Origin: Priapulus caudatus
Lineage: Eukaryota > Priapulida > Priapulimorpha > Priapulimorphida > Priapulidae
Assembly (NCBI RefSeq): GCF_000485595.1
Contig: NW_014578172.1
Span: forward strand, 7,036 to 54,229
Direction: 5' to 3'
DNA: 47,194 nt
Shown here: positions 30,214 to 40,334 of the stretch, one piece after another
Position numbering within the stretch: position 1 is the first letter of the stretch
Layout: each line of letters opens with the position of its first letter
Notes under the pieces: generated by a model
Databases searched by the model: none
Told to the model about the DNA's origin: nothing
The model's input: the letters and a program-made list of their open reading frames with translations, nothing else
Position numbers and translations under genes: made by a program

Positions 30214-31199
30214 ACTGGTTACATGGGGCCCTTATGTCAGGACACCTCGGGGCACTGAAGACGCTGGAGCGGGTGCGTCAGAGGGTCATGTGGCCGGGGA
30301 TGCGGGCCGACATCAAGAGGTGCTGTCAGCAGTGCGACGTGTGCGCCAGGAGAAAAGGAAGGAGGAAGCGCAGTGCAGGACTTCGGCAACAGCCGGTGGG
30401 TGCACCAATGGAGTGCGTGGCCATCAACTTCATGGGGCCCTTGCCAGTGACCAAGTCGGGTAATCAGCACATACTCGTACTGTGTGAGTACTTCACAAAA
30501 TGGACTGAAGCTTACGCACTACCCGACCAGACAGCGATGACGACGGCAGACTGCCTCGTCACAAACTTCTTCTCACGGTTTGGTGTGCAGAGGACACTCC
30601 ACTCTAACCAGGGGCGAAATTTCGAGTTGCGGTTGTTTGCCGGGCTGTGCGATCTACTTGGGATTGGGAAGACCAGGACGACACCCTACCACCCTCAGTC
30701 GGACGGCCTGGTGGAGCGATTCAATCGGACCCTCCAGGATATGCTTGCCAAGGTTGTCAACGACCACTGCGATGACTGGGACGACCATCTCCCGTATGTT
30801 ATGGCAGCATATCGGGGAACCATGCAGGAGAGCACTGGCGTCAGCCCGAATATGATGCTGTTTGGCAGGGAGGTCGGCATGCCCATCGACCTGATGTGGA
30901 CACCGCCCGACGACGAGTCGATCCCGGCCTGTCCGTCAGAATATGTTGAGTGGGTGAGGCAAGCGACGCGGCGGGCGCACGAACGAGCAAGAGAATGCCT
31001 CGATGGCGCAGCCGAGCGGCAGAAGAGGTGCTACGACAAGCACGTAAAACCATTAGCGTTACCTGTCGGAAGCTGGGTATGGTACCTCTATCCACCCGAC
31101 GATGTCAAGTTGGGTAGGCCATGGACTGGGCCATACCTGGTGGTTCGGAGTCGTGGGACCCTCCGGTCGATACAGGCCACGGAGCACGGACTGGTGTAG
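30180..31199 (+). pseudogene. pol: Integrase (element 2 pol), catalytic Asp residues changed
   Basis: The HHCC finger (LHGALMSGH, then CDVCARRKG with a preceding C) is intact. In the core, the first catalytic position reads AINFMGP (Asn codon AAC, 30426-30428) and the second LHSNQGRNF (AAC, 30606-30608), where the family has Asp. Glu in GLVERFNRT (30714-30716) is kept at the D35E spacing. Two Asp-to-Asn changes should inactivate it. The C-terminal basic helix and SH3-like part (LPVGSWVWYLYPP) follow. TAG at 31197-31199 interrupts; the same frame continues VVCVNNLKQYEGKDAP to a second TAG at 31254. Confidence 0.9.
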
Positions 31200-31256
31200 G
31201 TGGTCTGTGTAAATAACCTGAAACAGTACGAGGGGAAAGACGCCCCGAAACGGTAG

Positions 31257-31736
31257 GTGGTCGATGATGTCGGGGCCGAAGACCCTAAAATGCGGAAAGC
31301 TGAGGGGATGAGAGCAATAGAAGTGGAGGTGGGGACAGAGCAAGGAACTGCTGGGGCTGAGTGCGAGATGCCTGTCGACCAAGAGACGGCCGACGCCGAC
31401 GATGGTGAGTCGGAACAGTGCGACGCACGACCCCCAATGGACTTGACGTCCTCGCCAGTCGACAGCGAAGGAACAGAAGTGGAGGTGGGGACAGAGCAAG
31501 GAACTGCTGGGGCTGAGTGCGAGATGCCTGTCAACCAAGAGACGGCCGACGCCGACGATGGTGAGTCGGAACAGTGCGATGCACGACCCCCAGCGGACTT
31601 GACGCCCTCGCCAGCCGACAGCGAAGGAGACGAAGTGGGGAAAGCGGGCATGGCAGACGAGACGGCGAGGTGGCACAAGACCGTTGGAGCCATGGAGCAT
31701 TGGTACCGACGACGGGGCTTGGCGCAAATGCCATAG
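31257..31736 (+). CDS. Acidic, internally duplicated C-terminal tail of element 2 pol
   Basis: In the integrase frame but after two TAG codons. The 159-residue frame contains two tandem copies of a ~51-residue acidic unit. Each starts VEVGTEQGTAGAECEMPV, continues QETADADDGESEQCDARPP and ends with a Ser/Pro linker. The nucleotide repeats (about 31325-31475 and 31478-31628) are nearly identical, so the duplication is recent or maintained. It has no homology that I know. As an independent gene it lacks support; a read-through pol tail is more likely. Confidence 0.45.
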   Translation: MVDDVGAEDPKMRKAEGMRAIEVEVGTEQGTAGAECEMPVDQETADADDGESEQCDARPPMDLTSSPVDSEGTEVEVGTEQGTAGAECEMPVNQETADADDGESEQCDARPPADLTPSPADSEGDEVGKAGMADETARWHKTVGAMEHWYRRRGLAQMP

Positions 31737-32627
31737 CAAGTGACGCGCAGCCGGCGGCAAGTGCAGCCGCCCGCGTACTACGGCTTCCAGAAGGGACAGT
31801 AGGCGGATGAGTGGCAGCGGGAGGGAAGAAGAGGAGACCTCTACAGTGGCACTAGGATCGCTCAAACTGGGGTAGGACCCCGTGGTGAGATAACACTGCA
31901 CGAGTTTGTGTGGAAGAAGAAGTGACGAGGCATACGACGCCTCGTGAGTCTCCTGCGGGTGCTGATCATGCTCGCGGGGTTACGACTCCTCCTTTCCAAC
32001 ACCACCGGATGGGTTAGCAAAGCGGACGGGGATGGCACGTGTCGATCTGGAGTATCGACGCAGGTGGTGGGGTCACGCCCATTGCCTGTGCGGGCAGATA
32101 TTGCCTTGCCCGTGTAGACCCGCCGAGGAGCGGGTTGCGTGTTGTCGCCCGAGTGCCGGCGACGTAATTGCCGCTCGACTGACTACACAGATGATGTGTG
32201 GCAGAAGACGCACACCAAAAAGAGCAAAGTTAACCTGTCGCCGTGGGTCATGGAACTCTTCCCTCTTTGTGGAACACTCGTAAAACGTGACAAGACATGC
32301 GAGTTCCCGGGGCCAGGGAGCCTACAGGATCGCCGCCGACGCCAAACGTTCTACCGACCCGTGGACCTGGAGGAGGCCACGTCACAGCGTGGGAGGAACT
32401 TCTCATAGTGCCGGGGCCCACTAAACGCCCCGTGCTGTGATTAGTTTATTTTGTAGTTGACGCATTCTTTTGTAATGTTTACCGCTGGGCGGTTGCCCCT
32501 TGTTCTTAGTGGAATGTGTGTTTACAACGTGCGGTTGTTTCCAGTGGTTAGTATAGCATGTGTCATCTGCTATGTTTTATTTTTATTTGGTAGTATAAAT
32601 TGAGCAGGGGCTTTTCAATTTTAAGTT
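31737..32627 (+). other. 3' untranslated region of element 2
   Basis: About 890 bases with no recognised gene. Short frames at 32032-32283 and 32139-32408 overlap each other, have no recognisable motif and are probably chance. The last 200 bases become T-rich before the purine tract. Confidence 0.5.
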
Positions 32628-32634
32628 GGGGGAG
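32628..32634 (+). promoter_or_regulatory. Polypurine tract of element 2
   Basis: GGGGGAG directly precedes the TG of the 3' LTR, with TTTTAAGTT upstream, as expected for the plus-strand primer. Confidence 0.7.
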
Positions 32635-34210
32635 TGTAGCAGATTTGCTTTTAGTATCGTGCGTTTCTGTAGTGGTTGTTACAGTTTTATCTCACGAGAG
32701 ATGGCGCTAGTGGGGGGTGTCCCGCAATGAACCATTTGTGTGTACCTGCCGCGATGACTGTTCCAGGAAGTGGAAACAATAGACACAAAAGAAGGAGACA
32801 CGCTGGAGGTTATGGCAGAGCAGATGTGTTTAGAATGTGTCCAATATCAATCGTGCATGTGCATAATTACTAGAGTGTTCGGGATTTGTGGTATGATTGG
32901 TATCAGTTCTCCGTAGTGCGCGTACTATACTAGAGCTAGTGCGGAAAAATAGGTATGTTACGGTTACCCGCGAGCTTAGAATATGTCAGACTGAGACCTA
33001 TCCATTGAGTGCATTAGTGTTCTGTGGTGTTATTACTGATGTCTGTATTACGGATGGTGTAATAATATGGCTGGGGTGTGTTATTAGCTGATGCAGATCA
33101 GATGGCTGTATACTGATGCGATGGTGTAATAATATGGCTGGGGTGTGTTATTAGCTGATGCCGATCAGATGGCTGTATACTGATGCGATGGTGTAATAAT
33201 ATGGCTGGGGTGTGTTATTAGCTGATGCAGATCAGATGGCTGTATACTGATGCGATGGTGTAATAATATAGCTGGCGTATGTTGTTAGCTGATGGCTGTA
33301 TTACTGAGGGGGTAATAATATAGCTGGCGTGTGTTATTAGCTGATGTCTGTGTACGGATGGTGTAATAATATGGCTGGCGTGTGTTATTAGCAGAAGCAT
33401 GTCAGATGGCTGTGTACTGATGGTGTAATAATATAGCTGGCGTATGTTGTTAGCTGATGCAGATGGCTGTATACTGATGGTGTGATAATTATATGTAGCT
33501 GGCGTGAGCAGTGAGTGTGCGCAGACACATCGGAGGCTGTGAGTGAGCTTGTATAAACACTCGCGTTACTACAGTTTAAGCTAACGGCGTAACGCTGACA
33601 CTTGCGGGTTTTTCCTCAACATTTCAATTTGCATTCGCCCCGTGAATCGAGCTTCCGCATATTTTGTACACCAGGGGTCGCCACCGCGAGGACGACGCTC
33701 GTTAGACAGTCTATACCATATAGCGAAGTGATCTGTTATCCGAACGTATTTCTCATGTATCCAGGCACTGGCGTTTAAATCGCGCGTAGGAATTATTAGT
33801 CCGCGTGTTACGGTGGTGATGGCGTGATGGTCTTACGCGTCGAATAGCGCGATGATGACTCGAGTCTGGCTCGGAGCGAACGTGCTGCTGTTGCTGTGTA
33901 ATTGGTTAATGTGTTAACTGCTTGTTTAGCACGCGTTACCGAATAAATACTTATTACTTCCTACTTCTCACTTCTCACTTCGTGAGCGGCACCCCCCTCC
34001 GTATCTCTCACTGGACGACCGCAACCCCCCCCCTTTTCTCGGCGCTCGGGTGTTTGGCTGCCTCTGCCTCGTCGCGATCCTTGTGATCGAATCGTAAAGG
34101 ACAGGGAGTAATGGCCCTGTCAGGGTGCGCGGCGACAACGGCAACCGGACCTATACCACGGCCAATGGTAGTAGTCAAGTAAAGTAAAAGGGAATAGCAA
34201 ATCCGTTACA
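32635..34210 (+). mobile_element. 3' LTR of element 2 (1576 bp)
   Basis: Begins TGTAGCAGATTTGC and ends AAATCCGTTACA, followed by CTTA. It shares TATAAA (33552-33557) and AATAAA (33942-33947) with the 5' LTR. It is about 297 bases longer, chiefly because the tandem array at 33020-33500 has more units. Elsewhere differences are scattered substitutions and small indels. Confidence 0.9.
33020..33500. repeat. Tandem array in the 3' LTR, ~65-bp units
   Basis: The unit reads GTGTTATTAGCTGATGCAGA...GGCTGTATACTGATGCG...GGTGTAATAATATGGCTGGG. Three nearly identical units (about 33078-33265) are followed by shorter variants lacking the CAGATCAGATGG part. The 5' LTR has only the shorter type. Confidence 0.85.
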
Positions 34211-34214
34211 CTTA

Positions 34215-35945
34215 CTTTATCTTTAGGGAACAACTCGCAACCTAATGGAACAACCTATGTTATGATTAGACTGGAGTGACGAGTTTAGACTTTCACTAAA
34301 CAAAAAGACAAAACCGAATGACCAGCAGCTTTTTGCCAAATTGTGATGTCGATGTAGGGTCACCTGAAACTACAGTGCGTGATAGGAGCGAGAACCGGAA
34401 AGGGTAGGCATTAAAAATTACTCATGTTTGTGTGGCGAGGCTTAACGTTTCTGTACGAAGCTCTCAAACAAACCTAAATGGCCTAAATGGATTTAGGAAC
34501 CATGGCAGTGAATTCATCTGGAGTTTGTGTGGAAAGTCACTCGAAATTCTCATATGTCGTCAGGTTCAACAGATGTTGTTTGTTGTTGGTAGGGGGGAGT
34601 TGGGGGGGGGTTGTATACCCATGCACCCAGTTACAAATGCACAGTAATAATTACTAAAACATGAACGATTCAATTACGAGTCATGAGCTTTTAATGTGTG
34701 ACTCGTAGCCGAATTTACGTGTAATTAGCTCGGTAGTGGTTCAAAATTTGTGGTTTGAATTGAATTGTGTGGTTGAGTTTATTTGTTATATTTTTAATTA
34801 TGTTGTGGTTAGGCAGTTCCTATCGTTATTCATAATGATAGGATTACGTTCTTGGGCCGCAGTTAATTCGTTAGACCAATTCCGTAGTACGTGCTTCACT
34901 GCGCTCTGCAGTCAACATTTTATATCGGGTGTTTACTCCAGCGATCTAGAAAGTATACACAACAGAGCACCGTATTTAAACCTAGCCACAGCTCGGCAGG
35001 TTTAGCTTTCTACAAAAACATACAAGCAATGAAGAGAATGTGATAATTAGTGAATCCCTAATAGCTCTAAGCGTGTCCGCAACAGTTTCCATCTTCTTCA
35101 TTCATGAATACATTCGATAACATTTATTTAGAGACAATAATTTTTAGAGCTTTCATCAGAGAATCTAGGGGACGAGACATCAACTTTGTTTGGGCTAGGC
35201 GTTGCTGATATTAGTTACGGTGGTAGCGGCCCCTGCTGCAAGGTTACGTGTAGCGACTGGAGTGTGCAAAATAGGCTAGTATACAAGGTTAGTGTTTATC
35301 ATTATTGTGTTTTTGTTATTGCTCTTGTTGTTGTTGATATGATAGTTATGCGTGGGCAATCATATCGATGGAATTATGCCGCATATATACATTACTCGAA
35401 GGGCGGTCGCACGGCGGTGTTGTGATATAACTATAGATTACTTCCGCTCCAATGTTGTAGCGTGCACACAAGCGACAGCAACCTTTTGTTTGTGACCAAG
35501 GGCTGGCGCAATGAATGATCTTACTAATATTGCAGTGCGAGAAACCGACGCAAGATGATTTACATATATTCAGGTGATTTTATCTGGGAGAATCTTGATC
35601 GGTGACCAGAAAATGTGTTCTTTCGTTCCACCTGCACATAATAATCACCTTGATCTGCACTGTTTGGTGTCTATAGTTTGTCGGGTGCTTCAAGTGTCTA
35701 GTCTCGCATCACGTGACGAGCCATCTCTGTATATGCATGGATTCATAAGCGCAGCATGTGATAGATGGTCACCGTTATCACCACGTACGCCCCTCCGCCA
35801 TAGTATCAAAATGTGTACTTGCAACATTCAGACACAAGGGGGCAGTTATATACCACAGGCCAACACACAGATAATTACATCTTAGAAGAAACTACGTGCC
35901 TCATACAGAATGCAGCTACATGTAATCTGTCTCGTATGGATTTTT
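34215..35945. other. Noncoding AT-rich region
   Basis: No supported gene or named repeat. Open frames (for example 34432-34647, 34736-35005, 35574-35885) have no recognisable domain and AT-driven composition. Confidence 0.45.
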
Positions 35946-35950
35946 AATTA

Positions 35951-35958
35951 CTAGTATA

Positions 35959-35998
<40 letters not shown>
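35951..35998. repeat. TA microsatellite
   Basis: TATATATATGTATATATATA-type run with a short interruption; another TA run lies at about 36540-36557, just outside the MITE that follows. Confidence 0.85.
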
Positions 35999-36051
35999 CA
36001 AGAGTTCATAATAGGAGATGGAAGGATAAAAGGATACACAATCTTATATTA

Positions 36052-36524
36052 GGCGCGTTCACACTGGCGCGAATTAGCGGGATGCAAATCCCGGTTTTTG
36101 CATCGCGATCGAAATACCAAGATTATTACAAGTGGGAACGCAATAATCTCACTAATAATCGCGATCAGCATCGCGCTCCAAATCGCACTTTTGACTGCGA
36201 TTATTTGGAATTAACGCGATTATTTGCGTGTGTGAACGCTCGCGCAAATAATCCCGGTATTTTCTATCCTATCATTCCAAGCAAGTGAGCAGTGAGCATG
36301 CGCAGTGAGCATCATTCCGGCAGTGAGCATGCGCAGTGAGCATCATTCCGGCAGTGAGCATGCGCAGTGAGCATCATTCCGGCAGTGAGCATGCGCAGTT
36401 CGATTAATAGAATTATCCCGCTCGGCGATTAGCGAGATATTTTTGCCTGTGTGAACAACGACACAATTATCTCGGTATTTCCATCGCGATTAGCATCGCG
36501 GTTTTTCTTGTGTGTGAACACGCC
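36052..36524. mobile_element. 473-bp MITE with GGCGYGTTCACAC termini
   Basis: The left end GGCGCGTTCACAC and the right end GTGTGAACACGCC are inverted repeats with one mismatch. Both sides are flanked by TATTA (36047-36051 and 36525-36529), a 5-bp duplication; a TA-only duplication cannot be excluded. The interior is rich in GCGATTA/TAATCGC words and holds the 31-bp tandem repeats listed next. No transposase frame. The family is uncertain. Confidence 0.78.
36289..36398. repeat. 31-bp tandem repeat, 3.5 units, inside the MITE
   Basis: Units GCAGTGAGCATGCGCAGTGA + GCATCATTCCG at 36289-36319, 36320-36350 and 36351-36381, plus a partial unit to 36398, are identical as far as I can see. Confidence 0.92.
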
Positions 36525-36792
36525 TATTATGTACTTTTGATATATATATATATATATAGGCTATGTCATCAGAATAGCAAACAATCATTGTTAGTAGCTT
36601 TCGTTATAAAACACTTACTTGATTAGCATATATAATTACTCATGTCTTTGTCAATAGTATTTACTGTCCCCTTGCGTCAGGGTGGTATAACGAAAGAGTA
36701 AATGCGCACACACATACACACACCCACCCACACACACACACATACACACGCACGCACACACACACACACACACACATACACAAACACGCACG

Positions 36793-36834
<42 letters not shown>

Positions 36835-37213
36835 CATGATGTTCGGATGTTTTATGCAGGCACTCACCGACTCTGCTAATGAACACAGTGGCATCAAACC
36901 AACTCGCAAGGGAATGCAGCGTAATGCAGCTAGCCAGGCCTATTTGAATCGTTTTGATTAGGCGACGAAATAGTTTTGATCACGACAACAATTTCTAAAC
37001 ATTAAAACGGAGACAATTATCTGCTAAAACATCGCTTCTCACGTGGGAAAGCTCATTAGAATGGCGTAGGTTTCGGCATGATATATAGACAGCGACGTGT
37101 CTCACGGCGGTGAGCATCCATCAGTTGCGATGGCTCGACAGTCACGGGCCTCCAAGGACGTCTCCGACTAGCATATAGATGAAGACGATAGGAATGACGA
37201 TTATATCGCCGGC
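36525..37213. other. Noncoding region with CA microsatellite
   Basis: CA/CACG repeats occupy about 36700-36830; the long minus-strand Cys/Val frames there are artefacts. No gene is supported in the rest. Confidence 0.55.
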
Positions 37214-37214
37214 C

Positions 37215-37452
37215 CCGGACACACTAGACGATTAAATCGGTCGACTAAATCGGGCGACAAAATCGCCCGATAATATTAAATCGATGCGATGTGATCTATG
37301 CGATTAAATCGGACGACGAAAAGCGGGCGACTAAATCGGCGGCGATTTAGTGGACACACTAGGCGATTTCACGGCGATTTAGTCGCCCGATTTAATCGCC
37401 CGATTTAATCGCCCGATTTAATCGCCTGATTTAATCGCCTAGTGTGTCCGGC
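37215..37452. mobile_element. Foldback MITE with CCGGACACACTAG termini
   Basis: The left end CCGGACACACTAGACGATTA is mirrored by TAATCGCCTAGTGTGTCCGG at the right. The interior is made of GATTAAATCGGGCGACTAAA-type words and their complements, so most of the ~240 bases can fold on themselves. No clear target duplication seen. Confidence 0.75.
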
Positions 37453-37454
37453 AA

Positions 37455-37830
37455 GGAAAAATAATTCACCCAGATGAGATGGCATACCAAAGAAGTGTTG
37501 CTGACAGCATGTGTTGATCCTAACCGCTGAGCACGAATCTTGCGCGCAGTTTCGCGGGAAGGCGCACGCGGCCGCGGAAACGTTGTACGAAAGTATTGAA
37601 CGCTGGCACCTATGGATCCGTGCGCCGAATGCAAAAGGAGGCTCACGGATCCATAGCTGCCAGCGAACAGTCGAGAATTGTAACGGGGCACACAGAGGGC
37701 AGGGATTTGGGACGTGAGAGGAACTGGCGACTTAGATGGGGGATGGTAGAGATGGGGGTGGGGGTGAGAGCAAAGCTTTTCATTTTGCTGTTATCCATGT
37801 CCGTGTGGTGTTAGGCATTTTCACTAAAGT
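37455..37830 (+). repeat. Dispersed repeat, copy 1
   Basis: About 370 bases matching 41440-41815. Shared landmarks: CCAGATGAGA, GTGTTGATCCTAACCGCTGA, ATCTTGCGCGCAGTT, TATGGATCCGTGCGCCGAAT, a following inverted CACGGATCCATAGCTGCCAG, and GAGGAACT...GCGACTTA. On the minus strand both copies encode a similar short peptide (SAHGSI...RAPxRxTARKIxAQRLGS), perhaps a remnant of an old reading frame. Family unknown. Confidence 0.7.
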
Positions 37831-38755
37831 TGCTCATAATTTGTTGTTCAACATAAAAGTAAGTAGAATATTTATAAGCAGTGATTTTTGTGCGCTTTAC
37901 CGTTTATCCTTGTTGTGCGAGAAAAACAGAAAACGAAATCGTTTATCACTTACCGTTTTTTGTTATCGTGTATGAAAAACGAAAAGACGGTATATACACG
38001 GCCCTTCTTCACTAGTCACTACTTGTACATTGGTTATTGTTTTGTTACTCTCTAATAAACAGACAGTATGGAGGACGTTATGTTTTCGTTTGGATGGAAA
38101 TAAATGTTTTTTTTGTATAAAAATACTACTGTGCACTTGTTCGTTTCTTTTTTCACTCTCAAAATAAAAAAGGACACAGTTGATTTGTCACAGTCTGACA
38201 GAGATGTGTGCCTCTCAGTGTATGACATCACATGACATGTGTGAACATATCGTTTGTCATTGACTATCATTTATAGGTTCAACACAACATATGAATGCAA
38301 TTGTCACCACATCATTGCAGATGAATACAATGAAAGAGCTCAGCTGCATTCAGCTGCTCTTATTGGCAAGTTCAATAAAAATATAAATGAAAGTGTCAAC
38401 ACTTTCAACTTCTACACTGTGTTCTATAAGTTTTATTATGAATTATATTTTATTATGCGTCAGCGGTTTCATGTAACGAGCGGCAGTTGCAGCGGATACA
38501 TAAGCCGGGTTTTATAATAATACATGCCGAAATAATACGCCTCTATTCATGTCAATATAAAAGTTCACCTATATACAAAGAATCAGGAGCTAATAATGAC
38601 AAATATTCTAAAAAGCTCAATAGCTCCTGATATTATCTGTGAATTGTACGTGTTACATGACATACTTATGTTACGCCATGACTTGTGGCCAGGGTAAAAG
38701 AAAAGATTTTTGATTAAAGGGATTTTTGTGACTTGTGAAAAAAATTTTCTAATGA
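37831..38755. other. AT-rich region without a recognised gene
   Basis: A frame at 38254-38517 (YECNCHHIIADEYNERAQLH) is non-repetitive but unrecognised and short. I do not call it a gene. Confidence 0.45.
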
Positions 38756-38764
38756 ACATTTTAA

Positions 38765-39330
38765 ACACACTCACGCACGCACTCAGCCACGCACACACAC
38801 ATGTACAAACAGATACATGCACGCATACAAACGTGTGTGCGGGCGTGCGTGCGTACGTACGTGCGTGGGTGTGCCACTGCGTGCGTTCATACATGTATAC
38901 GCACATGTGTGCGTGTGTGTGTGCTTCCTAGTACTACAGCTATGTGCTTGCATGCTTGGCTGCCTCTATAAGTACGTACGGGCGTGCATACGTGCGTCCG
39001 TCTGTGCGTGCGTGCGTGCGGGCGTACGTAGGTGCGTAATCATTAGAGTGTGTGCGGACGCATGAGCGTGTCCAGCGAACTGTGCGAGGAAATAGCATAT
39101 CCACACAAACCAGCTAAACGTATGCACGCACGCGCACGCCTGGACGCACGCGCATACGCACGCTCGCAGGCACGTGCACGCAGACGCATGCATGTAGGCG
39201 TACACGCACGCCCGCACGCACCTGCACATGCACACATACATGAAAGACGCGCGCATAGTGATACGCGTGTATCTAGACGCTACACGTATACATAAACGCG
39301 TAGGTATTTCGTGTACGCACACACACGAAC
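38765..39330. repeat. ACGC/GTGC simple repeats that switch strand
   Basis: An ACGCAC-rich block (38765-38825), a GTGCGTGCG/GTACGTACG-rich block (about 38830-39060) and another ACGCACGC block (about 39120-39330) alternate. Long alternating purine-pyrimidine runs favour Z-DNA, and the opposite-orientation blocks can pair. Open frames here are artefacts. Confidence 0.7.
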
Positions 39331-39760
39331 GCACGCACTCGCGACGGGCACGGCATATGTCGTTTTTCTCACGGTGAACGTAAAGGTAACTGGAAGCAGG
39401 CGAGTTGAACGTTTTTGTGCGAAGTGGCCAATCACACAACAGCAATGAGGGCTGTGTCCCTCCACCCTAGGGGTAGACGAAGTTTTTGCTTTAGGCGCCA
39501 CGCTGGCAGCATGTAATACATGCAAAAATGCGTATCCGCTTTGGCCCGTGCGCTGCGGGTGAAACAAGAAAAAACGCCAACTTCACTGAATATAATTGTC
39601 AGTGTAAACCCACGACGGTGTATATGTAGTCTTCGCTGTACGTACGCCTGAACCGTAGTGGAGAAACTGGTCATAAAGTGTGGCATTTACAATGAGACAT
39701 GAGCCAGTAATGACTATACACACAGAGGGGTACTAGGAAAGAATTCCCAATTTTGCCATG
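39331..39760. other. Noncoding spacer
   Basis: No gene or repeat recognised. Confidence 0.4.
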
Positions 39761-39764
39761 TAAG

Positions 39765-40000
39765 CAAAGAAAAGGTGTTAAAGGTACTTAAGAACATAAA
39801 CCCAGATAACGCTAGAGGGTTATATAACATACAAGGTAAATTTATAAAAGATGGGTGTGAGATTATTGGGTGGGGATGGGGCCTGAGGGATGCATTTTAA
39901 GCGCGTTGGTATTTTTAATGTATGTAAACCATAGTTTTATTGTATGCTGATGACTCGGCGCTGTTAGTATCAGCAACTGACATTCAGGTGTAGCAGAACT
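39765..40000 (+). pseudogene. LINE reverse-transcriptase relic
   Basis: Three collinear pieces of a non-LTR RT survive in shifting frames. KVLKVLKNINPDNARG is like the N-terminal RT block of CR1/Jockey-type LINEs. GCILSALVFLMYVN (about 39886-39930) is like the block before the active site, and YADDSALLVSATD (about 39951-39990) is the catalytic YADD box. The distances between them are much shorter than in a full RT, so large deletions have occurred. Confidence 0.6.
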
Positions 40001-40334
40001 ACGCGCGCGAGTGCTGAAACTTGAACACGGTTGAGAATAGTAATAGAATATTTTCAGAGCGATGAATCAGTGCAGAAACTTGAACGCGGTTAGGAATAGC
40101 ACAGCGCGTGACTGCTTGCTTTCTAACTGCGTAGCAAGGGCGTGGCCCAATTACCAGCCAGCCCTTCTGCTATGTGACCCTGGTTTGATATCAAGTGCGA
40201 TATAAAATCTATTCACAGCTTGGCTCAGTTTCCTTCGCCCATAGCCACAATACTATGGTCAGTAGATGCACGCTCGCACCATACCATATACGCGTCCCCC
40301 ACCATGACCACACATGCGCGATGGATATAAAAAC

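Larger units (their letters stand above)
24905..34210 (+). mobile_element. Element 2: complete Ty3/gypsy retrotransposon, catalytically dead
   Basis: Bounded by CTTA duplications and two matching LTRs. It has a primer-site candidate, gag, PR-RT-RH-INT and a purine tract. No env is recognised. Pol carries an altered RT active site, two altered integrase catalytic residues, an RT deletion, stops and frameshifts, so it cannot move by itself. LTRs differ mainly by tandem-repeat number. Confidence 0.9.

Noticed and set aside
31059-31901. 280-codon minus-strand frame
   Set aside because: Antisense of the integrase end and acidic repeats; repeated Ser/Leu/Pro content mirrors the sense repeats.
36289-36398. 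CRISPR-like 31-bp repeats
   Set aside because: Units are directly adjacent with no spacers, inside a MITE in a eukaryotic context.
36661-36909. Cys/Val-rich minus-strand frames
   Set aside because: Translation of a CA/CACG microsatellite.
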